A stretch of 64,000 nt of DNA from DASUPK01 sp963763955. Its GTDB lineage: Bacteria > Actinomycetota > Thermoleophilia > Solirubrobacterales > 70-9. Made by a program: the position numbers and the translations under genes. Where the stretch lies: the NCBI GenBank assembly GCA_963763955.1, contig CAVXQP010000004.1, positions 1 through 64,000 on the forward strand. Reading direction: 5' to 3'. Below the pieces are notes generated by a model. The model had not been told where the DNA came from, made no database searches, and worked only from the letters and a program-made list of their open reading frames with translations. This document shows positions 25,063 through 34,346 of the stretch, one piece after another; within the stretch, counting starts at the first letter, position 1; the number at the start of each line of letters is the position of its first letter.

Positions 25063-26475
25063 ATGGGAAGGGGAAGGTGGCCGATATGCGCGGCGGCGAG
25101 CCTGGCCATGCTGGCCGCAGCCGTGGCGTTCCCGGGCGGCGCGCCCGCCCAGCTCGGGGGCGGCCCCTGCGTGTCGGCGAATCCCCCCGCGATCGATGCA
25201 CCCGCCCAGCGGCTCCGCTTCGGGATCACGCCGTTGAGCGCCGGCACGGCCGGGGCCTCGCAGGCCCAGCCCAAGCCCGATGACCCGGCCGCGGCCCTTG
25301 CAGAGCTCCGGCGCCTGCGTCCCGGGCGCAGGCAGCTGATCCTCCGGCTCAACCGGATGTCGATGGCCGACGGGGAGGCCGGCATCCATCGCTACGCCTC
25401 GTTGGTCGACGACTACGCCAAGGCCGGCTTCGACACCGAGCTCCAGGTCCGCTACCACCCGGGGCCGGGCCAGGACGGGGACATGGCCGCCTGGACCCGG
25501 TACGTACGCGATGCGGTCTCGGTCTTGGGGAAGCGCCCGAGCGTCAAGGCGCTGACGATCACGAACGAGGGCAACTTCCCCGTCTCCCCCAACACCTCCG
25601 ACGGCGCGTTCAGGGGCGTGAAGCAGGCGATCGTCTCGGGCACGATCGCGGCGCGCGAGCGGCTCGACAGGATGGGTCGCCCCGACGTGCAGCTCGGCTT
25701 CTCCTTCGCCTGGCGCTGGCTGCCGAGCTCCGACGCCGCCTTCTGGCAGGACCTCGGCTCTCTCGGCAACGCCCGCTTCCGCCAGGCGGTCGATTACGTG
25801 GGCCTGCAGATCTACCCGGGGCTCGTCTACCCGCCGGTCCTTGCGCCCGGCCGATCAGCCGGCGACGAGATCGTGGAGGCGCTGACCCTGTTGCGGGGCT
25901 GCTACATGCCGATGGCCGGGCTCGGCCGCCGGGTGGCGCTCTGGGTGACCGAGAACGGCTACGCGACCAACCTGGGGCGCAGCGAGGCCGAGCAGGTCGG
26001 CTCCCTCTCCTCGACCCTCGATTCGATCCATCGCTACTCGGGCACCCTCGGCGTGACCGACTACCGCTGGTTCAACCTCCGCGACAACGACTCGAGCGGC
26101 ACCGACCTCTTCGACGCCGTCGGCGTCCTCCGCGACGACTACGCCGAGAAGCCCGCCTTCGCGACCCTCCGCTCCGCGATCCAGTCGATCGGTACCGACA
26201 GACCCCGCCCGCGGCGATGCGGCGGCCGGGTGGCCACGGTGCTGGGCACCGGCCACGGGGACTTGCTCCGTGGCAGCATCGGCCCCGACGTGATCTGGGC
26301 CGGGGGTGGCCCAGACCGCGTCGAGGCCAGAGCCGGCCGCGACCTGATCTGCACGGGCAAAGGCGCCGACCGGATCCGGGCCGGCGCCGGGGCCGACCGG
26401 ATCTGGGCCGGCACGGGCCGCGATCGCTGCCTGGGCGGCCGCGGCCGAGACCACCTAATCGGCTGCGGGCATTGA
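25063..26475 (+). CDS. Secreted glycoside-hydrolase-like protein with calcium-binding repeats
   Basis: 470 residues from the ATG at 25063 (MGRGRWPICAAASLAMLAAA), with a signal peptide. A TIM-barrel-like core follows: ALTITNEGNFPVSPN holds a glutamate at the place of the acid/base in clan GH-A enzymes and ALWVTENGYATN a later glutamate at the place of the nucleophile. The last 80 residues are RTX-like nonapeptide repeats (GGGPDRVEARAGRDLICTGK, GADRIRAGAGADRIWAGTGR), which bind calcium in secreted proteins. The exact GH family is not assigned. Confidence 0.65.
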   Translation: MGRGRWPICAAASLAMLAAAVAFPGGAPAQLGGGPCVSANPPAIDAPAQRLRFGITPLSAGTAGASQAQPKPDDPAAALAELRRLRPGRRQLILRLNRMSMADGEAGIHRYASLVDDYAKAGFDTELQVRYHPGPGQDGDMAAWTRYVRDAVSVLGKRPSVKALTITNEGNFPVSPNTSDGAFRGVKQAIVSGTIAARERLDRMGRPDVQLGFSFAWRWLPSSDAAFWQDLGSLGNARFRQAVDYVGLQIYPGLVYPPVLAPGRSAGDEIVEALTLLRGCYMPMAGLGRRVALWVTENGYATNLGRSEAEQVGSLSSTLDSIHRYSGTLGVTDYRWFNLRDNDSSGTDLFDAVGVLRDDYAEKPAFATLRSAIQSIGTDRPRPRRCGGRVATVLGTGHGDLLRGSIGPDVIWAGGGPDRVEARAGRDLICTGKGADRIRAGAGADRIWAGTGRDRCLGGRGRDHLIGCGH

Positions 26476-26536
26476 CTGCCGCCGGTTGTCGTATGCGACC
26501 CGGGCCCTCTTTCGAACCCCGTGTTTCCGGCGGTGC

Positions 26537-28022
26537 CTAGGTTCCGTCTCGCAGGGCGATCATTCCCCCGATCACGCCGAGGTAGGCGGTCCCGTTGGGC
26601 CCGAGGGCGAGCCCGGCGTAGTTGTTGTTGAAGACGAGGCCCGAGCCCGCGTACTGGCTCCAGACGGTCTTCCCGTTGCGGAAGTCGAGCGCGGTCCAGT
26701 AGTAGCCCTCAGAGCCACTCGGATCAGGCGGCCGCGCGTAGGTGTAGATCAGCCCCGTCTTCGTCGAGATCTTCGGCACGACCGACGGGGCGCTCACCTC
26801 GCGGTTGGTCCAGACCTTCTTGCAGCCCTTCCCGCTCTTGTTGAGATCGACCCTGGCGAAGCCCGGCGTGGTGACCGCACCGGCGCTGGGCCCGAAGGGG
26901 TCCTGGTAGCCGTAGTTGTTCTCGACGATCAGCGAGCGCCCGGCGCCGAGCAGCGAGTTCTCGGTGTCGCCCGTGTGCTTGCCGAAGACCGGGACCTGGC
27001 AGACGATGCGTCGCTGGCTGGCGGAGCTTCTTCGCCGTTCGGTAGATGACCACGTGCATCGGCTCCGCGTTGTCCGTGATCGCGACGTAGCCGCCCGGCA
27101 TGACCGTCGGAGTGGTGCCGCTGCCGGCGTCCACCTGGCCGGGCTTGACGATCCCGGAGTTCTTGTAGCCGGCCTTCCAGGTGATCTTCGGGGCGCCGTT
27201 CTTCGCGGCGTCGAAGCGGTACATCCGCCGGTCCGAGACGATGAAGACGCCTCGCTTGCCGACGGCGAAGGAGTTCTCGATCTCCTGGCCCAGCGTCCTC
27301 ACCCGGATCGCGCCGGTGCTCGGGTTGAGGGTCCCGACCTTCCCGTTCTGCTTCGTCACGAACCAGATCAGCCCCCTGAAGTCCGGCAGCGCCGATGTGA
27401 TCCGCTCGCTCGCGGGGTCGACGACCCCGGTGAGGTCGTAGTCGCCGGTCTTCGTCAGCGTGCTCCCGTCCGGCGACTCGCTGAGGACGAAAATGTGATC
27501 GGTCTTGGTCGGCACCCAGAGCCTGTCCTGGTTGTCGAGGAAGAAGTAGCCGCCACCGCTGAAGTTCTGGAACAGCTTCGTGCCGGGCGGATTGGGCGCA
27601 TCCGGCAGCGTGAAGGTCGCGAGGGTGGCCAGCGTGTTGGGATCCATGATCCTGGCCTCCGGCGGGCCGGCGATCGATGGGCATACGGAGACGATCCTGC
27701 CGTGGGTGTCGAAGGTCAGGCTGCCGCAAAGCCGTACCGGTTTGGCCTCGGAGGTGGCGGAGAGTGAGCGCCCGAGGGGACCGCGGTACAGATACGAGTC
27801 GGTCATCCAGGTGTCGTCGTGGATGTTGCTGAAGGGGTTCTTCGCCAGGAACGGGTTCTGCGGCGCCACCGAGCGGTTCTTGATCGCGTGGGCCTTGGCG
27901 GCCTTGCCCTGGAAGGCGGGAAGCGAGGGCGCCGGGCCACTCGAGGCGATGGGGGCGGCGAGGGCCGGCGTCGCGCCGAGCGCGAGCCAGGCGGTCGTCA
28001 TGCACACAAGTCGCTTGGCCAT
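26537..28022 (-). CDS. Secreted beta-propeller (PQQ-like) protein, one frameshift
   Basis: Signal peptide MAKRLVCMTTAWLALGATPA. Propeller-like blades follow (GRIVSVCPSIAGPPEARIMD, RLWVPTKTDHIFVLSESPDG, GVFIVSDRRMYRFDAAKNGA, TPTVMPGGYVAITDNAEPMH). Near 27020 one extra base shifts the frame; the next frame continues QRRIVCQVPVFGKHTGDTEN to GYYWTALDFRNGKTVWSQYA and ends GTAYLGVIGGMIALRDGT. Joined length is about 494 residues. The enzyme activity, if any, is unknown. It lies 26 bases downstream of the disrupted esterase gene on the same strand. Confidence 0.65.
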
Positions 28023-28048
28023 GTCGGGATCTAACACCAAGAGCCGGG

Positions 28049-29074
28049 CTAAGGCGCGCCGAGCACCCCGGCTCTGAGCGCCCGCTTCTTCACCCGCTTC
28101 AGCTTCGGATGCTTCTTCAGCTGTCGCTTGACCGAGGGGCTCGCCCCCAGCTTCCTCAGCTGCTGCTCCGAGGCCCTGGCCGCCGCGGGCGGCTGGCCGG
28201 CCGCGTGTGCCAGGTCCAGGCTGTGGTAGAGGAACCAGTCCGCCTGCTGGAGGTAGAGCGTCCGATACTGCGCCCACGGCACGTGGCCGGCTCCGTCCTG
28301 AAGCTCGAGGAAGGCGGCCACGCCCGCGTTGAGCATCGCGACGGCGGTGTTCACCGACCAGGCGTAGGGCACGATGTTGTCTGCCGTGCCGTGGAAGAAC
28401 AGGCCCGGGGGCGTCGCCGGGGCTGGCAATCGAAGCCGTCGGCAGGCCGCCTGAGACCGACACGAACCCGCCCACGGTCGACGGCCAGCCGGGGTTGCCG
28501 CTGGTGCCCACGTCCTCGGAGAGGAGGCCCACCAGCGTCGCCGTGATGGCGCCGGCCGACTCGCCGCCGATGCCGATGCGCGTCGGGTCGATGCCGTAGG
28601 TCGGCGGCGTTGGCACGCAGCCAGCGCACCGCCGCCTGGGCGTCGCGCTTCGCCTCGATCGCCGCCGCGGTGCAGCCGCGACGGGTTGGCGATGCAGTTC
28701 GAGCCGAGCAGGCGGTAGTTGATCGAGACGACGACGTAGCCCAGCTTGGCGAACGTGTTGGCCACGTCGACTGGGACCAGGTTCGTCTTGTCGCCTCCGG
28801 TGAAGCTGCCGCCGTGCACCCAGACCAGGGCCGGCCGGCTGGTCTGCGTGTCACCCGTCGGCCGGTACATGTCGAGCATCAGCGGAACCGGGTTGCCCTG
28901 GGCGTCGGGGGCGCTGCCGTACTGCAGGTTGCTCGTGACCGTGACGTTGTTGAAGACCTGGTCGCGATAGCGCAGCGGCGCGGCTCCGGGTGGCTCTGGA
29001 ACCGTGCAGCCGCCGATCAGCGCCACCGCCAGCAGCGCGACCAGCGCCACCGTCGCTTTGCGCCATCCGTTCAC
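28049..29074 (-). pseudogene. Lipoprotein carboxylesterase (alpha/beta hydrolase), three frame disruptions
   Basis: Starts MNGWRKATVALVALLAVALI, then GGC, a lipobox. The hydrolase core is spread over three frames: ALVWVHGGSFTGGDKTNLVP (oxyanion HGG) and VVVSINYRLLGSNC in the first; CTAAAIEAKRDAQAAVRWLR after an extra base near 28680; YGIDPTRIGIGGESAGAITA (nucleophile GESAG) after one near 28602; and PPGLFFHGTADNIVPYAWSV with GAGHVPW after one near 28418. Three insertions again restore the first frame, which ends in a basic tail (KKHPKLKRVKKRALRAG). It is a type B carboxylesterase or BD-FAE-like esterase in origin. Confidence 0.7.
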
Positions 29075-29104
29075 GTCTGGGCCTCCTCCGTCCCCCGGCC
29101 TCGG

Positions 29105-31573
29105 TCAGTGCCCGTGGCGCTGCAGCTCGAGCACCTGCTGGAAGGTCGGCCGGTTAGTCGTCGGGAAGGTGTTGGGCAGGAGCCCGGGGGCGAAACCGGT
29201 GCGGGACGCCTGTCCCGTCCACTTCGCCGGGTCGGGTTCGCCGAGCTGACTCGCGAGCTGGTCGGCGGTTTGATGGACCGCGTTCCAGAGCGAACTCCGA
29301 CACGCTGCCAGAGAGCCGGCGCCGCAGTAGGAGAGGTTGAACCGATCCCGCACCCTCTTCCCGAGCAGCGTCCGCAGGTCCTTGTCCACGTAGGACTCGC
29401 CGGAGGACGAGCCCAGGCCCCGCACCGCGTTGAGGTCGGGGATCAGGCTTCCGAACACCGGCGACATGACGGCGTCGGCGATCGGCCGCCAGAGCTGGTT
29501 CATGATCACCGGCCCGGGCTCGTCCCAGAGCCCATCGCCGTTGGCATCGAGGCGAGGGGCGTCGCGACCCACCCAGTGGTCGAGGATGTCGACGACCTCC
29601 TGGTCCCGCGCGCTCGGCGCCGGCCCCGTGTGGAGCACCCGGCTGACGACGGGCCATACGAGCGCGCGGTCGTCCTCGGTGGCCGCCCGGTTCATGATCC
29701 CGACGTTGTCGGTGATGCGCGCGTGCTTCGGCCACTGGTTGAAGAGCTCCACGTGCTGCACGGACCCGAACGGCTCGTTGTCGCCGTGCATGAAGCCGGG
29801 GGCCGAGCGGTTGTTCCAGTTGAGGAGAAGCCCGCGCGGGCCGGTCGTGTCATGAGGATGCTGTCGCTCGCTGAGGAAGCCGGTCCATTCGTCATGACCA
29901 GTGCCCAGCGTCGGCAGGCGGCGGTCGAGGCCCCGCGGTCGCCTCGGTAGCAGCCCCGAGGAGAAGTAAGCCGTGGCCTTGCGCGAGATGTAGCCCCAAT
30001 TGAAGGTGAAGCCGAACTCGTTCGCAATGCTCCAGAAGCGCCGCGGCGTTGTCGCCTTGCCTTCGGTCATGTCCTTGAGCGCCGCGAGGTTGAGAGCGTC
30101 ACGCCCGAAGGTCGAGCGCTTGCGCGTCAGCGCGTAGGGCTGGCCGTGCACCGTCGCAGTCGCAAACACTGGGCCGTGGACCGACACCGGGTAGCGGATC
30201 GGCTGGCCATTCAGAAGGCCCGCGTCGAAGCTCTCGAACGGCCTGCACTCGCCCCTGTAGAGGTAGTGGGTGGACGCGCGCGTCGGCGCCGAGCCGTCGG
30301 GCTCGCACAGGCGCTCTGCGTAGACGTCACGGACGTCGCCGTCGGCAGAGGTGAGGCTCCAGGCGTAGTCCGGGGTGCGGCCGATGAGGATGTACATGTT
30401 GAGGCCGGGCACCGCGACGCCCTGAGCGTTGATACCGGGGCCGTGCAGGTCCTCCTGCTCGACGATCTCGGGGTAGTAGTAGCCGAGCTGCGGGCCCATC
30501 ACTGCCAGTGAGTTGCCGGTGGCGGAGCGCCGGGGCGCCGTGATCAGGAAGTTCGACGCCTCCTTGTGCGCGGGCGCGGCGGCCGCGGTTGTGGCGGGCA
30601 CTCGCGGGTCCAGGCTCTGGATCGAGTTCGCGTCGAGCACCACCGACCCGGTCACGGGGCCGCCCGTGAGCGGCGGGTAGTTGAAGCGCTTCCGGATCGT
30701 CGTCGGCGCTTCCCTGTCGTCGGCGAGCATGACGTCGTCCCAGGCCTTGTGGCCCTTGATCGGCCCGAGCGACCCCTGCAGCTTCGCGAGCAGGTCGGCG
30801 TTGGACGCCTCACCGCCGCCGCCAGAGCCGAAGATCGAGCCGATGAAGGCCGTCACCGCGATCACGTCGTTGACCGTGGCGGGCGGCTGGTTGATCCCGT
30901 GCGCCGCCCAGTAGGCGTTGACGCCGTCGGCGCCCGCCTGCGCGTCGTCGATGATCTGTTGTCCCTTCGCTCCGTAGGTGTCCACCAGGAGCTGGCGCTG
31001 TTTCGTGACGAGCGCCTCGGTCGCGGCGCTGGGCACGAACGACTGGCCGCTGGTCACCAGGGAGAAGGCGTCCAGGTTCGGGATGTCGGCCACGGCGGCC
31101 CGTGCCGGTCCCCGGCCCAACTGGAGCAGGAGCCCGCGGTCCCGCGCCGTGACCCACCCGGCACCGAAGGCGACGTCGGCGCGGGTCTGCCCGTAGATGT
31201 GCGGGATCCCGTAGGAGTCGTAGATCAGCCGCAGGCCCGGCCGGCCGGTCTGCTCCTCGTGTGCCGGCTCGATCGGCTGGAAGTCCTCCGGCAGGAAGAA
31301 GTGGTCGATGTCCCCGTTGGTGATGTTGTCGCGGAGCGGCGTCAGCCCGCTGTAGAGCGGCAGCTGGTCCGTCGAGTTCTGGGTGAACGGAATCCCACCG
31401 TAGTTGCCGGGCGGCAGGATGTAGCGGGCGACGTCGCCGCGCTGGCGGTTGCCGCGGCTGTGGGCCAGTGCCTGCTCGGAAGCGACGAAAGCCAGGAGCA
31501 GCATGGCTGCGAAGAGGATGAGCAGGCGTCGCTTGGTCACGAAGCTCCTTGTACCCAACGACCTGGTGTCCAT
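29105..31573 (-). CDS. Secreted penicillin acylase family protein (Ntn hydrolase)
   Basis: 822 residues from the ATG at 31573, which has GGAGGG upstream; a signal or anchor follows (LLILFAAMLLLAFVASEQAL). The alpha-chain part includes GIPHIYGQTRADVAFGAGWV and TARDR. The autocatalytic site would be at KEASNFLITAPRRSATG, where the serine of SNFL becomes the N-terminus and nucleophile of the beta chain; GPQLGYYYPEI and the later NWNNR match family blocks. Such enzymes hydrolyse amides (penicillins, acyl-homoserine lactones and others) outside the cell. It belongs to a row of exported enzyme genes on the reverse strand. Confidence 0.85.
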   Translation of the reverse strand: MDTRSLGTRSFVTKRRLLILFAAMLLLAFVASEQALAHSRGNRQRGDVARYILPPGNYGGIPFTQNSTDQLPLYSGLTPLRDNITNGDIDHFFLPEDFQPIEPAHEEQTGRPGLRLIYDSYGIPHIYGQTRADVAFGAGWVTARDRGLLLQLGRGPARAAVADIPNLDAFSLVTSGQSFVPSAATEALVTKQRQLLVDTYGAKGQQIIDDAQAGADGVNAYWAAHGINQPPATVNDVIAVTAFIGSIFGSGGGGEASNADLLAKLQGSLGPIKGHKAWDDVMLADDREAPTTIRKRFNYPPLTGGPVTGSVVLDANSIQSLDPRVPATTAAAAPAHKEASNFLITAPRRSATGNSLAVMGPQLGYYYPEIVEQEDLHGPGINAQGVAVPGLNMYILIGRTPDYAWSLTSADGDVRDVYAERLCEPDGSAPTRASTHYLYRGECRPFESFDAGLLNGQPIRYPVSVHGPVFATATVHGQPYALTRKRSTFGRDALNLAALKDMTEGKATTPRRFWSIANEFGFTFNWGYISRKATAYFSSGLLPRRPRGLDRRLPTLGTGHDEWTGFLSERQHPHDTTGPRGLLLNWNNRSAPGFMHGDNEPFGSVQHVELFNQWPKHARITDNVGIMNRAATEDDRALVWPVVSRVLHTGPAPSARDQEVVDILDHWVGRDAPRLDANGDGLWDEPGPVIMNQLWRPIADAVMSPVFGSLIPDLNAVRGLGSSSGESYVDKDLRTLLGKRVRDRFNLSYCGAGSLAACRSSLWNAVHQTADQLASQLGEPDPAKWTGQASRTGFAPGLLPNTFPTTNRPTFQQVLELQRHGH

Positions 31574-31654
31574 ACCAGAGACCCTCCTTCGAGACGCGCC
31601 CAGTCTTTCACACACGAGGGGCCGGAGCCATCGTGGATAGGTGACTGCTTCGGC

Positions 31655-32842
31655 TTAACCGGCGCGCAACTGCGGTGTCGCAGCGCTTGGCGCCAAGGGT
31701 GCGATGCCGACCGGCACGAGCTCCGACACGCCGTAGCTCTGACCTCTCCGCGCCAATGCCCTGAAACGCCCCGGGAGCTCGAGGAAGGCGGATACGGTCG
31801 CGTTGCCGTGCTTGTCGGTGCGAGCCGTCGCGCCGGCGAAAGTCACCCGCGCCCTGCGCAGCGGGTGACCCTCACGCGTCGCATGAACGGTCGCGCGCAC
31901 CTCGCCCGGCAGCGTCCCGACGTCCGTGCCCGTAACCGCCACCTGGAAACGCTGGTGGCGCGGGGTGGGTACGAAGTGCAGCAGGGCGCTGGTCGGCCCG
32001 AAGGTGAGCTGGCATCCGGGATCGAATGGCCCGATCAGCCAATGAAGCTTTCCGCCGAGGGTGGGAGTCACGTCCAGGCCCTCGGACTCGCCGCAGATGC
32101 TCATCTCGAGCTCCAGCCGCCGCTTGCCGGTGTTTGTGTTGATCGCCCACACCTGATAGGTGCCGTTCGCCTCACCGGCCAGCAGCAGACGGCCGCGCCA
32201 GAAGACGGCGCCGGTGACGCCGGTGGGCGGCACGGCGCCGACGAGACGGCGGGCGGGTCGGAGCAGCGGCCCCGCGGGGGCGCGATTCGCCTCGGATACG
32301 TCAGCCGAGCGGTAGGCGAGCAGATCGTCACCGCTGCTGGTCCAGATCAGCGAGCCGTCGGGCGAGGTCTCGGCCCACATCGCCTTCGGGATGTCCGCCG
32401 GATCGAGCTTCACGTAGTAGCGGAAGGCAAGCGTGGCCGGGTCGGCGACCCCGAACGCGCCCGTGCCGCAGGTGTTGCCGACCCCCGGCGTGTAGCACTC
32501 CATCGGCAGCAGCACGCGGCCGCCCTCGCCCGGGTTCCAGGTCGGGTCACCGATGTGGTTGTAGCCCTCCGACTGCGTGACGGCAGGCGGGATCGCGGCG
32601 GCGACGCCCGCGGTCTGCTGGAGCGTGGGCGTGGTCCGCCACAGGCCCTCGAAAACCCCTACGAAGTACAGATTCGTCTCGGCCGGGTCGGAGGTGAGCC
32701 CCTGCCAGTAGACGGTGGGAACCGAGCTCGCTCCGGTGAGTAGCCAGCGCCCAGGATCCTGCGCCACCGCAGTGGCGGCAACGCTCAGGAGGAGAGTGAG
32801 CGCGGTGGCGAGAACGGCGATCAGTGACCGTGCACGGCGCAC
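31655..32842 (-). CDS. Secreted protein with propeller-like N-part and Ig-like C-domain, function unknown
   Basis: 395 residues. Signal peptide MRRARSLIAVLATALTLLLS, cleavage near AVA. Residues 30-270 have repeated strand-turn patterns (TSDPAETNLYFVGVFEGLWR, GSLIWTSSGDDLLAYRSADV) suggestive of a beta-propeller. The last 90 residues (RATVHATREGHPLRRARVTF, then ARTDKHGNATVSAFL) look like an Ig-like or carboxypeptidase-regulatory domain. No catalytic motif was recognised. A tRNA-like fragment lies just upstream of its start. Confidence 0.55.
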   Translation of the reverse strand: MRRARSLIAVLATALTLLLSVAATAVAQDPGRWLLTGASSVPTVYWQGLTSDPAETNLYFVGVFEGLWRTTPTLQQTAGVAAAIPPAVTQSEGYNHIGDPTWNPGEGGRVLLPMECYTPGVGNTCGTGAFGVADPATLAFRYYVKLDPADIPKAMWAETSPDGSLIWTSSGDDLLAYRSADVSEANRAPAGPLLRPARRLVGAVPPTGVTGAVFWRGRLLLAGEANGTYQVWAINTNTGKRRLELEMSICGESEGLDVTPTLGGKLHWLIGPFDPGCQLTFGPTSALLHFVPTPRHQRFQVAVTGTDVGTLPGEVRATVHATREGHPLRRARVTFAGATARTDKHGNATVSAFLELPGRFRALARRGQSYGVSELVPVGIAPLAPSAATPQLRAG

Positions 32843-32857
32843 GCGGACCAGCGTATC

Positions 32858-32897
32858 GACGACAGGGCGCGATTCGAACCCGCGACCCTCGGTTTAG
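32858..32897 (-). other. tRNA 3'-end-like fragment
   Basis: The reverse strand reads GAGGGTCGCGGGTTCGAATC, then GCGCCCTG: a T-arm-like stem-loop with the TTCGAAT loop and one mismatch in the five-pair stem. The 5' half of a tRNA (D-arm, anticodon arm) is not present because the neighbouring gene occupies that place. It could be a leftover of a tRNA-targeted integration, or chance. Confidence 0.3.
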
Positions 32898-32903
32898 CCA
32901 CCG

Positions 32904-34294
32904 CTACTTGGTCAGCCGGCCGACGACGCCGATCCGCCTGCCGGGGCAGGCGCTGGTCTTGGCACAGTGAAAGCCGGCCCAGGCGGTGCCATCCGGGCCG
33001 ATCGTGTCCGTGCCGTAAAAGAAGCGGTCGCCGAAGGTCTCGCTGTCCGCGCCGTTGACAAGAGGCTTGGCGGGGTCGTTCACCGAGGCGCTCCAGAAGC
33101 GGGGTCGCCTGCTGAAGACGTTGTGGCTCTCGGTGATGTAGCCGTTGAAGTGAGCGCCGTCGGTGGTTCCCAGGTACGAGAGCGCCACCTCCCCACGTTT
33201 GCGAACCGCCACCGCCACGCGTCGTACGGCCCGCACCCCCGGAGGCGCCACCATTAGTGGAGCGTTCCAGGTGGCGCCGTGATCGTTGGACGTGCTCAGG
33301 TACGGGAGGGCGCCGGGGCCCCTCCAGGCGAAGTAGAGGTTGCCCCGGGAGTCCGCGGCGGTCCCAGATGTGTAGATGTCCTCGAGCCCGGTGCCGACGA
33401 TCGGGCGGAACTGCCAGTTCGCGCCCTCGTCGTGGCTGATTGCGACGCCCAGGGCTCCGCACAGCTCGGTTGGGAAGTAGAGCACCCCGTCGGGGCCGGC
33501 GACCCCGGGTCGCGACGGGTGATTCTCCGTGCAGCCCGCCGGCGGCGACGGGATCGGGAAAAGCGCCGGTGAAGCCGAAGCTCTGACCGCCATCGAGCGA
33601 CCTGTAGCACCAGAGGTTGCTCGGAGCGATGTCGATCGTATTCGCGCAGTAGTAGACGACGTGCGGATAGCCGGACCGGACGCGGTCCGGCGGGAGGAGG
33701 CGGACCCTCCAGCAGCTTCTCTCCTCCCTGTGCGGGACACCCGACCGATGGATTCGTCCGCCAATGGTTGCCATCGTCGTCGCTCCACGAGATCCGTGCG
33801 CCGCAGAGATTCGGCAGCGTGGTGGCGAACCAGATCCGAGACGTATGGGGGTCGATGCTCATCCAGGGCGGCACGAGACCGCCCGTGGTCGGGCCTCCGG
33901 AGTCGAGCTTCGTCCAACTCGCACCCAGATCCCGGGAGCGGACGACCCACTCCGGCCCCTGCAGCGTGTTCTGGGGCGGCGGAGATGTGTTCTCGAGCAG
34001 CGGGGCATAGAAGAGCGAGCCGGAGCGGGTGACGCCGACCGAGCCCGCCTCGCTGGTCGTCCCGACGAAGCTCATGCATGGCACAGGGGCAGAGGCCCGC
34101 TTGCCGGGGGCGGGAACGCCGCCGCTGTAGTGAGCGACGGCGGGCCGCGCTGGATCGCAAGCCGATCCTGCTGGGCCCTTCTTCGCCACGGCGGGGGACG
34201 CAGCCGACGCCACCAGCGCCAGGACCGTGCTCAATCCCAGGGCTCCCATACGGCACGCTCGTGACGCGCGAGTTCGAGCCAAGCTTTGATACAT
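32904..34294 (-). pseudogene. Secreted sialidase-like repeat protein, two frame disruptions
   Basis: Start MYQSLARTRASRACRMGALG with a signal peptide (LSTVLALVASAASPAVA). The first frame runs from SFVGTTSEAGSVGVTRSGSL to ISWSDDDGNHWRTNPSVGC; after an extra base near 33690 the next frame continues YPHVVYYCANTIDIAPSNLW and SLDGGQSFGFTGAFPDPVA; after another near 33545 the third continues HPSRPGVAGPDGVLYFPTEL to the stop, with SHDEGANWQF and SNDHGATWNAP. Asp-box-like SxDxGxxW motifs point to the sialidase/BNR fold. About 463 residues when joined. It shares an operator region with the divergent lipase gene. Confidence 0.68.
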
Positions 34295-34312
34295 GCCCCG
34301 CCCTTTGTATCA
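34287..34312. promoter_or_regulatory. Inverted repeat TGATACA-N12-TGTATCA, putative operator
   Basis: A perfect 7-bp inverted repeat with a 12-base spacer, overlapping the start codon of the sialidase-like gene (34294) and 35 bases before the lipase start (34347). The core and spacing match the repeat at 2533-2568. Inferred binding site of one regulator for both loci. Confidence 0.5.
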
Positions 34313-34346
34313 TCCATCGGCGGACGTCGACCACAGGGAGAGAGTG

